From positions 1 through 19,834 of the forward strand of contig PNIE01000027.1 of the NCBI GenBank assembly GCA_002877875.1: DNA of 19,834 bases, given 5' to 3'. Origin of the DNA: Caldimicrobium thiodismutans. Lineage in GTDB: Bacteria; Desulfobacterota; Thermodesulfobacteria; Thermodesulfobacteriales; Thermodesulfobacteriaceae. The translations under genes were made by a program, and so were the position numbers. The first letter of the stretch is position 1. Each line of letters begins with the position of its first letter. Under the pieces are notes generated by a model. It saw only the letters and a list, made by a program, of their open reading frames with translations, was not told where the DNA came from and made no database searches. Positions 1 to 7,490 of this stretch are shown piece by piece.

Positions 1-605
1 TCTTTGACCTTTACTTTTAATCTCTCTCCAAGGGTTCCTCCGGGGTGGTTTTTACGAAAATCTTCTGCTTGAAGCCCTCTTAATTCAAAGAGCACTATAG
101 CAAGGGCATCTCCCAAGGCAAGCATAGCAGTAGTGCTGGTTGTTGGCGCAAGATTAAAGGGACAAGCCTCTCTTGGAACAAAGGCATTTATGACCACATC
201 AGATAATCCTGCTAAAACACTCTCTTTATTACCAGTAATTGCTATTACAGGAATGTTTCGGCTTTTAAGGATTTTAACTACTTCACAGACCTCAAGGGTA
301 TGGCCTGAGTAAGAAAGTGCCAAAACAATATCTTCTGAAGTAACCATTCCAAGATCTCCGTGAAGGGCCTCAACTGGGTGTAAGAAAAAAGAGGGAGTTC
401 CTGTTGAGGAGAGAGTGGCTGAGATCTTACGGCCTATTAGCCCACTTTTCCCAATCCCCGTTATGACAACCCTTCCTGGGGTATTAAGAATTAGCTTAAC
501 AGCTTTAACAAAGGAAGAATCTAGGTTTTTTATGACTTCTTCAAGGCCCTCTTTTTCCCTTTGAAGAATTTCCCTCGCTCTTTCAAGGATTTGTGAATCC
601 TTCAT
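1..605 (-). CDS. kdsD: D-arabinose 5-phosphate isomerase (KdsD/KpsF family), 3' end cut off by window
   Basis: The first 201 residues are inside the window. KdsD converts ribulose 5-phosphate to arabinose 5-phosphate, the first step towards KDO for lipopolysaccharide, in the cytoplasm. Visible features are an SIS sugar-isomerase domain with the phosphate-binding segment GIGKSGLIGRK (residues 50-60), HPVEALHGDLG (76-86), the Ser-rich loop SYSGHT (98-103, often SNSGET in relatives) and the family signature HPGGTLGERL (187-196). The tandem CBS domains normally found at the C terminus would lie beyond position 1. The ATG start at 605 shares its A with the TAA stop of the gene upstream (TAATG), which implies translational coupling. 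The gene supports a Gram-negative envelope. The family call is secure; a KpsF-type capsule paralogue cannot be excluded. Confidence 0.93.
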   Translation of the reverse strand, partial: MKDSQILERAREILQREKEGLEEVIKNLDSSFVKAVKLILNTPGRVVITGIGKSGLIGRKISATLSSTGTPSFFLHPVEALHGDLGMVTSEDIVLALSYSGHTLEVCEVVKILKSRNIPVIAITGNKESVLAGLSDVVINAFVPREACPFNLAPTTSTTAMLALGDALAIVLFELRGLQAEDFRKNHPGGTLGERLKVKVK

Positions 606-991
606 TAGTGATAAATAATTTTATCTTCTTTGATTAAAGCCCCAGTTTCTTTTAATTCTCTAAGATCTTCCTCAAGGAAAGCCTCTGAAAAGATATCTAA
701 GACCTTTTCTATAGTGCCTGTGATTATATTTTCACGGGTAAGAATTTCATCTAATTTTTGAAAAACCCAGGGGAGCTCTTCCGAGGAAATATCTCTCCAG
801 GAGAGATGTTTAAAAAGTTTGTAGTAAGCCTTTCTTGTCTGCATACGAGTTTTAAGTTCTCTGAGAAATTCTTTGGGATTCTGAAGCTTTTCTTTGAGAT
901 CCTCAAGGAAAAATTTAATATCCTCTTCCTGAAATTGCCAAAAACTTTCAATCCAATCTTTAATGGTTAAGAGGCTATCCCTCTCTTGCAT
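605..991 (-). CDS. hypothetical protein, 128 aa, coupled to kdsD
   Basis: I do not recognise this protein. It is 128 residues long, highly charged (many Glu/Lys/Asp/Arg), predicted mainly helical, and has no signal peptide, membrane segment or cysteine. It is rich in Trp/Phe near the N terminus (DWIESFWQF, 12-20). Its stop codon overlaps the kdsD start by one base, so the two are almost certainly one transcript. A purine-rich site (AAAAAGGAATCTT) precedes the ATG at 991, which supports this start. It is divergent from the cobO-led operon, separated by only 83 bp, so the two promoters must lie close together; I could not pick a convincing one for either side. Function is unknown; proximity to kdsD suggests, but does not show, an envelope link. 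Confidence 0.75.
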   Translation of the reverse strand: MQERDSLLTIKDWIESFWQFQEEDIKFFLEDLKEKLQNPKEFLRELKTRMQTRKAYYKLFKHLSWRDISSEELPWVFQKLDEILTRENIITGTIEKVLDIFSEAFLEEDLRELKETGALIKEDKIIYH

Positions 992-1074
992 AAGATTCCT
1001 TTTTTTAAGATTCTTTTTAAAGAATAGGTTAATCCAAAGAGGAAAAAAAGCAAGATTGTGCTAAATTTAGAGTA

Positions 1075-1599
1075 ATGCTTGAGAGAGGTTTTATCCATCT
1101 TTACTTTGGAGAAGGAAAAGGCAAAACAACTTCTGCCATTGGGCTCTCCATCCGAGCCCTTGGAGCAGGCTTAAAAGTGGCTTTTTTGCAATTTTTTAAA
1201 CCAGGCAACTCCTCTGAGGTTAAGATTTTAAAAAACTTTTATCCCCACCTCCTTTATGCCTTTTTTCATTTTGGAAGCTTTGTAAGGGGAAAAAACATTA
1301 ATGAGGAATTAGTAAAAAAAATTCATGAAGGATATGCCTTTTTTAAAGAAATTCTTTTTCAAAAAAACTATGATCTCATTGTCTTAGATGAATTTCTTTA
1401 TGCCTTAAACTGGAATATAATAAATCTTGATGAATTTCTTGAAGTTTTGAAAAATAAACCCCTTGAGATAGAAATTGTAATCACTGGAAGAGAAGCTCCC
1501 AAGCCTCTTATTGAAGTAGCTCATCTTGTTACCGAAATGAAGATGATAAAGCATTATTTTAAGGAGGGAGTGAGAGCAAGATGGGGAATAGAGAAATAG
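1075..1599 (+). CDS. cobO: cob(I)alamin adenosyltransferase, CobO/BtuR type
   Basis: This 174-aa cytoplasmic enzyme transfers the adenosyl group of ATP to Co(I) of corrinoids to make adenosylcobalamin. The family P-loop GEGKGKTT is at residues 12-19, close to the N terminus as is usual. It is followed by an acidic strand LIVLDEFLYAL (112-122) and the characteristic C-terminal block ITGREAPKPLIEVAHLVTEMK (roughly 136-156). The length fits the BtuR/CobO family. The ATG at 1075 has no clear Shine-Dalgarno; a purine run AAAGAGGAAAAAAAG lies more than 20 nt upstream. The gene overlaps mqnC by 19 bp and so leads the menaquinone operon. Neither MqnC nor the other enzymes downstream are known to need cobalamin, so the placement may be a matter of shared expression rather than chemistry. 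Confidence 0.93.
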   Translation: MLERGFIHLYFGEGKGKTTSAIGLSIRALGAGLKVAFLQFFKPGNSSEVKILKNFYPHLLYAFFHFGSFVRGKNINEELVKKIHEGYAFFKEILFQKNYDLIVLDEFLYALNWNIINLDEFLEVLKNKPLEIEIVITGREAPKPLIEVAHLVTEMKMIKHYFKEGVRARWGIEK

Positions 1600-2651
1600 A
1601 ACTTATAAGAGAAAAGATTCTAGAGGGAGTCCCTCTTGAAAGGAATGAGGCGCTACTTCTTTTTAAGTTTCCTCTACATATTCTTGGAGAACTTGCTAGA
1701 ATAGTAAGATTTAGATTGCATCCAGAGAGAATAGTTACCTATGTAGTGGATAGAAATATAAATTACACTAATATTTGTATTTCAGGGTGTAAATTTTGTG
1801 CCTATTTTAGGGCTCCAAACTCAAAGGAAGGCTATTTGCTCTCCTTTGAGGAGATCGCCAAAAAAATTGAAGAAACTCTTGCCCTTGGAGGCTATCAAAT
1901 CCTTCTTCAGGGAGGCCTTCATCCTGGGCTTACTCTCGAATATTATGAGGAGCTTTTTTCCTTTATAAAAAGTCGCTTTCCTGAAATTCATCTCCACGCC
2001 CTCTCTCCTCCTGAAATTATTTACCTTAGTAAGACCTCTGGGTTATCAGTTGAAGAGATTTTAAAGAGACTAATCAAGGCAGGTCTTGACTCCATTCCAG
2101 GAGGAGGAGCAGAAATCCTTGTAGATAGAGTAAGAAAAATTATCTCTCCCAATAAAGCTACTTCTGAGGAATGGCTTTATGTAATGGAGGTAGCCCATCG
2201 CTTGGGACTAAAAACTACCGCCACCATGATGTTTGGACATATTGAAACGGAAGAGGACATTGTGGAGCATCTCCTGAAAATAAGAACTCTTCAAGAAAAA
2301 ACAGGAGGTTTTACCGCTTTTATACCTTGGACTTTTCAGCCAAAGAATACTGCTCTTTCACACCTTAAAAAAGTAGGTTCTGCCAGATATCTTCAAGTCC
2401 TTGCCATAAGTAGGCTGGTTCTTCATAATATACCTAATCTTCAAGTTTCTTGGGTAACTCAGGGGCCAAAAATGGCTCAGCTTGCCCTTGAATTTGGAGG
2501 CAATGACTTTGGAAGCACTATGATTGAAGAAAATGTAGTGGCCTCTGCCGGAGTTTCTCATAGACTTACCGAAGAAGAAATACGAGCTTATATTAAAGAA
2601 GCTGGTTATATTCCCAAGAAACGCAGGATGGATTACACCCTCTTAGAATGA
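1581..2651 (+). CDS. mqnC: cyclic dehypoxanthinyl futalosine synthase (radical SAM)
   Basis: MqnC cyclises dehypoxanthinyl futalosine by radical SAM chemistry in the futalosine route to menaquinone. The 4Fe-4S motif CISGCKFC (CxxxCxxC) is at residues 66-73, preceded by VVDRNINYTNIC, a typical start for the MqnC/MqnE/CofH group. Also visible are LLQGGLHPGLTLEYYEELF (about 109-127), PGGGAE (173-178), TTATMMFGHIE and FIPWTFQP. The 356-aa length is normal. MqnE is the main alternative in this superfamily, but the sequence pattern and operon favour MqnC. The start at 1581 lies inside cobO; AAGGAGG at 1561-1567 precedes it by 13 nt. The stop overlaps the next start as ATGA. Confidence 0.92.
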   Translation: MGNREIELIREKILEGVPLERNEALLLFKFPLHILGELARIVRFRLHPERIVTYVVDRNINYTNICISGCKFCAYFRAPNSKEGYLLSFEEIAKKIEETLALGGYQILLQGGLHPGLTLEYYEELFSFIKSRFPEIHLHALSPPEIIYLSKTSGLSVEEILKRLIKAGLDSIPGGGAEILVDRVRKIISPNKATSEEWLYVMEVAHRLGLKTTATMMFGHIETEEDIVEHLLKIRTLQEKTGGFTAFIPWTFQPKNTALSHLKKVGSARYLQVLAISRLVLHNIPNLQVSWVTQGPKMAQLALEFGGNDFGSTMIEENVVASAGVSHRLTEEEIRAYIKEAGYIPKKRRMDYTLLE

Positions 2652-3889
2652 GTCTTATGGAAGAGATTTATCTTGAGCCCCATCATCACTTTTTAATAAG
2701 AACTAAATATCTTTTTGCTCTTAACGAGCCTCCTCTTATTTTAGATGGAGCCTTAGAGATAAAAAATTTGAGAATTTTAAGATATGGAGCCTATAGAGAA
2801 ATTCAAAAGGAAGTAGTAGGAGCTAAACTTATTGATCTTGAGGATCACATTCTAATGCCTGTTCTTACCAATGCTCATCTTCATCTTGAACTTTCTGCTC
2901 TTCGATTCAGAATTCCCCCTACAGGAAAATTTATTCTCTGGGTAAGACAGGTGATCAAAAAAAGGATGGAACTTTCACCTCTTGAGATAAAGGAAAGTGC
3001 CACCATTGCTATTAAGGAGCTTCTTAAGGAAGGAGTGGGTATTATTGGTGATGTGGGAAATTCAGCCCTAACCCTTGAACCTCTCTCTAAAAGTCCCCTC
3101 TTAGGATATCTCTTTCAGGAAATCATAAATTTTAAGGGCAAAAAAATTTCTCTTTCACCTCTTAAGGAATTTTCAAATAGGCTAAGACTCACTTACTCTG
3201 CTCATGCCCCTTATACCGTTTCTCCTTTACTTCTTCAGGCTATAAAGGCCTATTGCAGAAAGAGAAAAAAACTTTTTGTAATCCACCTTGCCGAGTCCAA
3301 AGAGGAAATACAATTTTTAAGGGAAGGAACTGGCCCTATAGCTGAACTTTTAAAGGAACGAAACCAGTGGAACGAGGCCTTTATCCCGAGAGGAACTACC
3401 CCAGTTAAATATCTTGACTCCCTTGGAGTGCTTGATGAAAATACTTTGGCTATCCATGCTATCCATCTTGAAGAAGAGGATCTTAAGATTCTTTCCCAAA
3501 GAGGAGTTAAAATTTGCCTCTGTCCCAGAAGCAATCTCTATACAGGTGCAGGGTTTCCTAATCTTCCTCAGCTTTTAAAATACAAACTCTCCCTCTGTCT
3601 TGGCACAGACTCTTTAGCAAGTAATGACAGACTGTCCCTTTTTGAAGAAATGAAAACCCTTTTACACTTTTATCCAGATACAGATCCCCTATTACTTTTA
3701 AGAATAGGAAGTATCTATGGGGCCAAAATCTTAGGCTTTGAAGATTATGGAACCATAAAAGAGGGTGCTTTTGCCAATTTAGTGGCTATCTCCCTTTCCT
3801 ATCCCCCTTCGGAAAACCCTAAAGAATTTGCCAGAGATTTCCTTTTTTCTGAAAAGGAAGTAAAATATAGGTTCTATGCTCTCAACTAA
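2648..3889 (+). CDS. aminofutalosine deaminase-like amidohydrolase
   Basis: A 413-aa amidohydrolase of the ATZ/TRZ (COG0402) superfamily, with a TIM barrel and flanking beta-sandwich. Metal ligands are readable: NAHLHLE gives His77 and His79, SAHAPYT has His186, VIHLAESKEE gives His213, HAIHLEEED gives His270/His273, and LGTDSLASND gives Asp321. Its position between mqnC and mqnA strongly suggests that it deaminates 6-amino-6-deoxyfutalosine to futalosine, the branch used by organisms that do not hydrolyse aminofutalosine directly. That substrate is inferred from context; sequence alone would also allow a guanine- or chlorohydrolase-like deaminase. The ATG at 2648 overlaps the mqnC stop by 4 bp; Met4 is a possible alternative start. 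The 3' end overlaps mqnA by 14 bp. Confidence 0.82.
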   Translation: MSLMEEIYLEPHHHFLIRTKYLFALNEPPLILDGALEIKNLRILRYGAYREIQKEVVGAKLIDLEDHILMPVLTNAHLHLELSALRFRIPPTGKFILWVRQVIKKRMELSPLEIKESATIAIKELLKEGVGIIGDVGNSALTLEPLSKSPLLGYLFQEIINFKGKKISLSPLKEFSNRLRLTYSAHAPYTVSPLLLQAIKAYCRKRKKLFVIHLAESKEEIQFLREGTGPIAELLKERNQWNEAFIPRGTTPVKYLDSLGVLDENTLAIHAIHLEEEDLKILSQRGVKICLCPRSNLYTGAGFPNLPQLLKYKLSLCLGTDSLASNDRLSLFEEMKTLLHFYPDTDPLLLLRIGSIYGAKILGFEDYGTIKEGAFANLVAISLSYPPSENPKEFARDFLFSEKEVKYRFYALN

Positions 3890-4715
3890 GGAAGAGACTA
3901 TTCTGAAGATAGGACTTCCCCGCTATCTAAACACTTTACCTCTTCGCTATTACTTAAAGGCTTCTCCAAGACTTAAAATTGTTCTCCTTCCCCCTTGCGA
4001 GATTAATTTAGCCCTTGATAGGGGTGATCTCGATGCAGGGCTTGCTTCAAGTCTCTTTTATGCCAAAAATTTTCGAAATTTTTATATCTTGCCAGATCTC
4101 TCTATAAGTGCTGTTGGAAAGGTAAAAAGTGTAATCCTATATCACAGGGTATCTCTCAAAGAACTTGACAAAAAAAACCTTGGAATTACCCCAGAAACTG
4201 AGACCTCTTTTGGACTTCTAAGGATAATTCTTGAAGAGTTCTACGAAGCTTTTCCCCATTATAAATTTTTGGAAAAACCCCTGAGTGAAATAAAAGCTAA
4301 TCACTATGAATTAGAGGGTTATCTTGCTATAGGAGATGAGGCCCTTCTTTTTGAGAAAAAAGATTATTTTCCCTATTCTACGGATCTTGCTGAAATTTGG
4401 CTGGAAAAGACCCAGTTTCCCTTTGTCTTTGCCCTTTTTATCCTTAGAAAAGAAGTAATAAAAGATAAAAAAAGCCTGGTTAAAGGTTTTTTGAAAAATA
4501 TTTATTTTAGTAGAGCCAAGGGTCTTTCTTCCCTTGAAAAACTTGTAAGGCTTTCGGGGATTAATCTTGACAAAGATTTTGCCCTTAATTATCTCAAACA
4601 TCTTGAATATGATTTTTCAGGGCTTAAACAAAGAGCTTTTTTATATTTTTGTGAACTCCTTGCTAAAAAAGGAATACTTCAGGAAATTCCTGTTCTTAAC
4701 TTCTTTTCTTTATGA
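3876..4715 (+). CDS. mqnA: chorismate dehydratase MqnA
   Basis: MqnA dehydrates chorismate to 3-[(1-carboxyvinyl)oxy]benzoate, the entry step of the futalosine pathway. It has a periplasmic-binding-protein-like fold but no export signal, so it acts in the cytoplasm. The N-terminal signature KIGLPRYLNTLPLRYYL (residues 11-27) matches the usual KIGRIPYLNxxPL pattern. It is followed by PPCEINLALDRGDLDAGLASSLFYA (about 39-63) and a central YLAIGDEALL segment. The 279-aa length is normal. It carries about ten extra N-terminal residues before the first strand, caused by the 14-bp overlap with the upstream gene; a start nearer to KIG would remove them but no ATG is present there. The stop overlaps the menG start (ATGA), indicating translational coupling. 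Confidence 0.92.
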   Translation: MLSTKEETILKIGLPRYLNTLPLRYYLKASPRLKIVLLPPCEINLALDRGDLDAGLASSLFYAKNFRNFYILPDLSISAVGKVKSVILYHRVSLKELDKKNLGITPETETSFGLLRIILEEFYEAFPHYKFLEKPLSEIKANHYELEGYLAIGDEALLFEKKDYFPYSTDLAEIWLEKTQFPFVFALFILRKEVIKDKKSLVKGFLKNIYFSRAKGLSSLEKLVRLSGINLDKDFALNYLKHLEYDFSGLKQRAFLYFCELLAKKGILQEIPVLNFFSL

Positions 4716-5410
4716 AGCTTCAAAAAGAGGAACATAAAAGCTTCGTTCAAAGAAAATTTGATCGGATTGTAAAGCGTTATGATCTTGTAAATGCTCTAGC
4801 AAGTTTTTTTCAAGATAGACTTTGGAGAAAAAAGGTAGCAAGCTTCTTTAAAAACCTTGATGGGCCTTTTCTTGATTTATGTTCAGGTCCTTATACCCTA
4901 AGCTTCGAAATCTTAAAAAATAAAAGAGAAAAGCTCTTTGCTCTTGATCTAAGCTTGGAGATGCTTCTTTACGGAAGGACCAAAAAATCACCTCTTTTAA
5001 AATTTATCTATCCCTTAAGGGGTGATGCTGAAAGGCTTCCTTTTAAGGATAATGTATTTAGTGGGCTAAGCATTGCTTTTGGTTTAAGAAATCTTCCTGA
5101 TAGAGAAATGGCTGTCTCTGAATTCTACAGAGTGCTAAAAAAAGGGGGACTTTTAGTAATCCTTGAGTTTTCTATGCCAAAAAATTATATTATAAAAGGG
5201 TTCTATCTAATATATTTGAAATATTATATACCTTTCCTTGGAGGGCTTCTTACAGGAGATAAAGAGGCCTATAAGTATCTTTCCCAATCCATTCAAAAAT
5301 TTCCCCCACCTGAAGAAATTCACCAACTTCTCATTCAAAGGGGCTTCAAAAAATTAGAAATTAGATCTTTTACCTTTGGTGTTGTAACTCTCTATATTTA
5401 TCAAAAATGA
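4712..5410 (+). CDS. menG: demethylmenaquinone methyltransferase (MenG/UbiE family)
   Basis: A 232-aa class I SAM-dependent methyltransferase, expected to catalyse the last step of menaquinone synthesis. UbiE hallmarks are present: FDRIVKRYDLVNALASFFQDRLWRK (about 16-40; the family has YDxxN...S...W), GDAERLPFKDNVFSGLSIAFGLRN (104-127), and YRVLKKGGLLVILEFSMP (139-156). The SAM-binding motif I is unusual: FLDLCSGPYTLS (53-64), where relatives have GxGxxD-like GTGD. The last gene of the operon, it ends 1 bp before the stop of the convergent carboxylase gene, so there is no space for a terminator between them. The family call is sure; the demethylmenaquinone substrate is inferred from the mqn neighbours. 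Confidence 0.9.
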   Translation: MKLQKEEHKSFVQRKFDRIVKRYDLVNALASFFQDRLWRKKVASFFKNLDGPFLDLCSGPYTLSFEILKNKREKLFALDLSLEMLLYGRTKKSPLLKFIYPLRGDAERLPFKDNVFSGLSIAFGLRNLPDREMAVSEFYRVLKKGGLLVILEFSMPKNYIIKGFYLIYLKYYIPFLGGLLTGDKEAYKYLSQSIQKFPPPEEIHQLLIQRGFKKLEIRSFTFGVVTLYIYQK

Positions 5411-5411
5411 A

Positions 5412-7436
5412 TTACCTCTCTTCAAGGGGTTTTAAAACGAAAAGAAGCTGACCTTCTTCTACCATCTGGTTCAATTTCACGCATATTTCTACTACTTGAG
5501 CATCAAAGGGGGCAAGGATAGGATTTTCCATTTTCATAGACTCAAGATTGGCAATTTCTTCACCTTTATGCACGATATCTCCCACTTTAAGGGTTCCTCT
5601 CTTAAGATTTCCAATTCTCCATACCGTCCCACTAATAGGGGCACCTATTTCATTGGGTTTTGTCGCTTTTCTGACCTCTTCCTTTTTAGCCCTTGGGGTT
5701 TTTACTTCAAAAACTCTGGTTTTATTGTTTACTTTTAAAACTACATGAATAATTCCGTCATTTTCTGTTCCTATAGAAACAAGTTCAATACAATAGGGTT
5801 TCCCCTCAAGTTCAAACTCCACTTTATCACCAGGTTTTGAAAGGCCCTCTCTCCAAACTTTAGTAGGAAGAACCAGAGGAGCAAGACCATACTTTTCTCT
5901 AAACTTAATGAAATCAATAGCATCCTTAGGATGCATAAGATAAAGAATAAATTCTTCCTCACTGGCAGGTCTTCCAATCTCTTCCTCAAGTTGTCTTCTT
6001 AGGGTATTTAAATCTTCATCAGGGATATTTTCAAGAGCTGAAGTTTCCTTTCTTTCTTTAAGCTTTTCTTTCCAGGCCTCACCAAAAGCTGATTTATAAA
6101 CCCATTCCTCAGGCCATCCTACAGGAAGTTTTCCATAATGTCCAAGAATAAGATTTTTAAAATCTCCAGGGGCCTGTCGAAAAAGTTGCAAGAGTTCCTC
6201 CTGTTCCTCAGGTTCCATAGCAGAAAAATCTTGTTTTTTCTCTTCTACAAATTTTTTGAGAAGATTTATAACCCTTTGAACTCCTGTTTCTCCGAATTCT
6301 TTGTAATAGCGATTAACTATTCCTGAACAGGTAACCCAAGTAATTTGAGAACCAGGGGTGACATCAAAATATTTTACTATCTGATTGTAAAGGCTCATAA
6401 CTTGAAGAATAGCAGGCATCAAATGAAGAAAGCCACCCTTTTCTGCTTGCTCAAAGGAACTTGGAAAGGCACCTCCTGGCATCTTATGTTTAGTAACCAT
6501 ATGATCAAAACCTTTGAAAGGAGATTCAGCCCATTCATAATCTCTTATCCATTCCCTAACCTTTTCCACAGCAAGTTCTGCAGATCTTCTATTCAGATTA
6601 ACAGGAATTCCCTCCTCTCGAAGAATAGCCTCAACAGCTAAAATAGGAGAATGCCCATAAAAGCGACAAAGAGTATCCTCTTCCACATCAAGAATCTTGG
6701 CTCCTGCCTTAGCAGCAGCAACGAGCACTGGAATAGCAAGACCATCTGTTATATGACGATGATAATTTATCACTAATTCAGGATATTTTTGTTTGATAGC
6801 ATAGATCAGCTCAGAGACACTTTTCACTGTTCCCACACCAGCCATATCCTTAATACAAAGAATAATTTCATCCACTCCACCACAAAGATCTACAATTTCA
6901 TCCACTACTTTGAGATAATATTTAGTATCAAACCATGGAGCTACTGTATAAGAGATAGCCGGTTCAAAAAGCCTTCCTCTTTTCATCACTACTTCTGCCA
7001 CAACTCGCATATTACGAACATCGTTCAAAAAGGAGAAACATCTCCAGACATCAATATCTACTCTTTCCACCACATATTCTATAATGTTTTTAGGATAGGG
7101 TCTATAACCCCACATATTCGTCTCACGAATAAGGGTCTGCAAAAGCACATTTGGCATAAGTTCCCTTAAGATCTCAATCTCTTCAAAGGGGCTCTCTCTT
7201 CTATTCATAATCCCCACATGCCACCTTGCCCCACCATGACATTCTGCTGCAAAAAGCCCCATCTCATTGTAATAAGGAGCAAGGGTTTTCAGATCAAAAA
7301 TTCTTAAACGATTTTTATAATCCGATTGTCCTGCATCTCTCATTCCTACTGAAACAAAAGCTACCCCTGGAAGCTCTCTTACCTTCTTAACAATTTCTCT
7401 GGGACTCATTCCAGGTTTAACAAAGATGTAACTCAC
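5412..7436 (-). CDS. biotin-dependent carboxyltransferase subunit with biotin carrier domain (PycB/CfiA/OadA-like)
   Basis: A 674-aa protein with an N-terminal HMGL-like TIM barrel (about 25-300), a conserved carboxylase domain (about 300-510) and a C-terminal biotinyl domain (about 595-670) with ESMKMEN, biotin lysine Lys635. Family catalytic residues can be matched: Asp34 and Gln37 (RDAGQS; usually RDAHQS), Arg104, the metal-bridging Lys196 (IKDMAG), His226/His228 (HRHITDG; usually HTHDTSG) and Thr360 (DVTPGSQ). Several usually invariant neighbours differ: GHSPILAVEA instead of a GTSQPP-type loop, and MPGGAFPSS instead of MPGGQxTN. The substrate is therefore uncertain: pyruvate or 2-oxoglutarate are the likeliest. 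The GTG start at 7436 has a strong AAGGAGG 6 nt upstream. It lies 54 bp after the biotin carboxylase gene, surely the same transcript. Confidence 0.85.
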   Translation of the reverse strand: MSYIFVKPGMSPREIVKKVRELPGVAFVSVGMRDAGQSDYKNRLRIFDLKTLAPYYNEMGLFAAECHGGARWHVGIMNRRESPFEEIEILRELMPNVLLQTLIRETNMWGYRPYPKNIIEYVVERVDIDVWRCFSFLNDVRNMRVVAEVVMKRGRLFEPAISYTVAPWFDTKYYLKVVDEIVDLCGGVDEIILCIKDMAGVGTVKSVSELIYAIKQKYPELVINYHRHITDGLAIPVLVAAAKAGAKILDVEEDTLCRFYGHSPILAVEAILREEGIPVNLNRRSAELAVEKVREWIRDYEWAESPFKGFDHMVTKHKMPGGAFPSSFEQAEKGGFLHLMPAILQVMSLYNQIVKYFDVTPGSQITWVTCSGIVNRYYKEFGETGVQRVINLLKKFVEEKKQDFSAMEPEEQEELLQLFRQAPGDFKNLILGHYGKLPVGWPEEWVYKSAFGEAWKEKLKERKETSALENIPDEDLNTLRRQLEEEIGRPASEEEFILYLMHPKDAIDFIKFREKYGLAPLVLPTKVWREGLSKPGDKVEFELEGKPYCIELVSIGTENDGIIHVVLKVNNKTRVFEVKTPRAKKEEVRKATKPNEIGAPISGTVWRIGNLKRGTLKVGDIVHKGEEIANLESMKMENPILAPFDAQVVEICVKLNQMVEEGQLLFVLKPLEER

Positions 7437-7442
7437 TTTAGG

Positions 7443-7449
7443 CCTCCTT
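7443..7449 (-). promoter_or_regulatory. Shine-Dalgarno for the carboxyltransferase GTG start
   Basis: AAGGAGG on the minus strand, 6 nt before the GTG at 7436. This is the best ribosome binding site in the window and fixes a non-ATG start. Confidence 0.8.
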
Positions 7450-7490
7450 CTGCAAGTTTTATATTAGCCTATACATAATTTAAAAAAATT

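Noticed and set aside
751..970. Open frames of 66-70 codons on both strands inside the 128-aa gene
   Set aside because: They lie wholly inside the coupled minus-strand gene, lack ribosome sites and show no recognisable protein features.
1021..1074. Promoter for the cobO-menG operon
   Set aside because: TAAATT at 1062-1067 resembles a -10 box but no acceptable -35 lies at the right distance.
6789..7169. A 126-codon plus-strand frame inside the carboxyltransferase gene
   Set aside because: It is rich in His/Ser/Phe, as expected from an antisense shadow, while the minus-strand gene is clearly conserved here.
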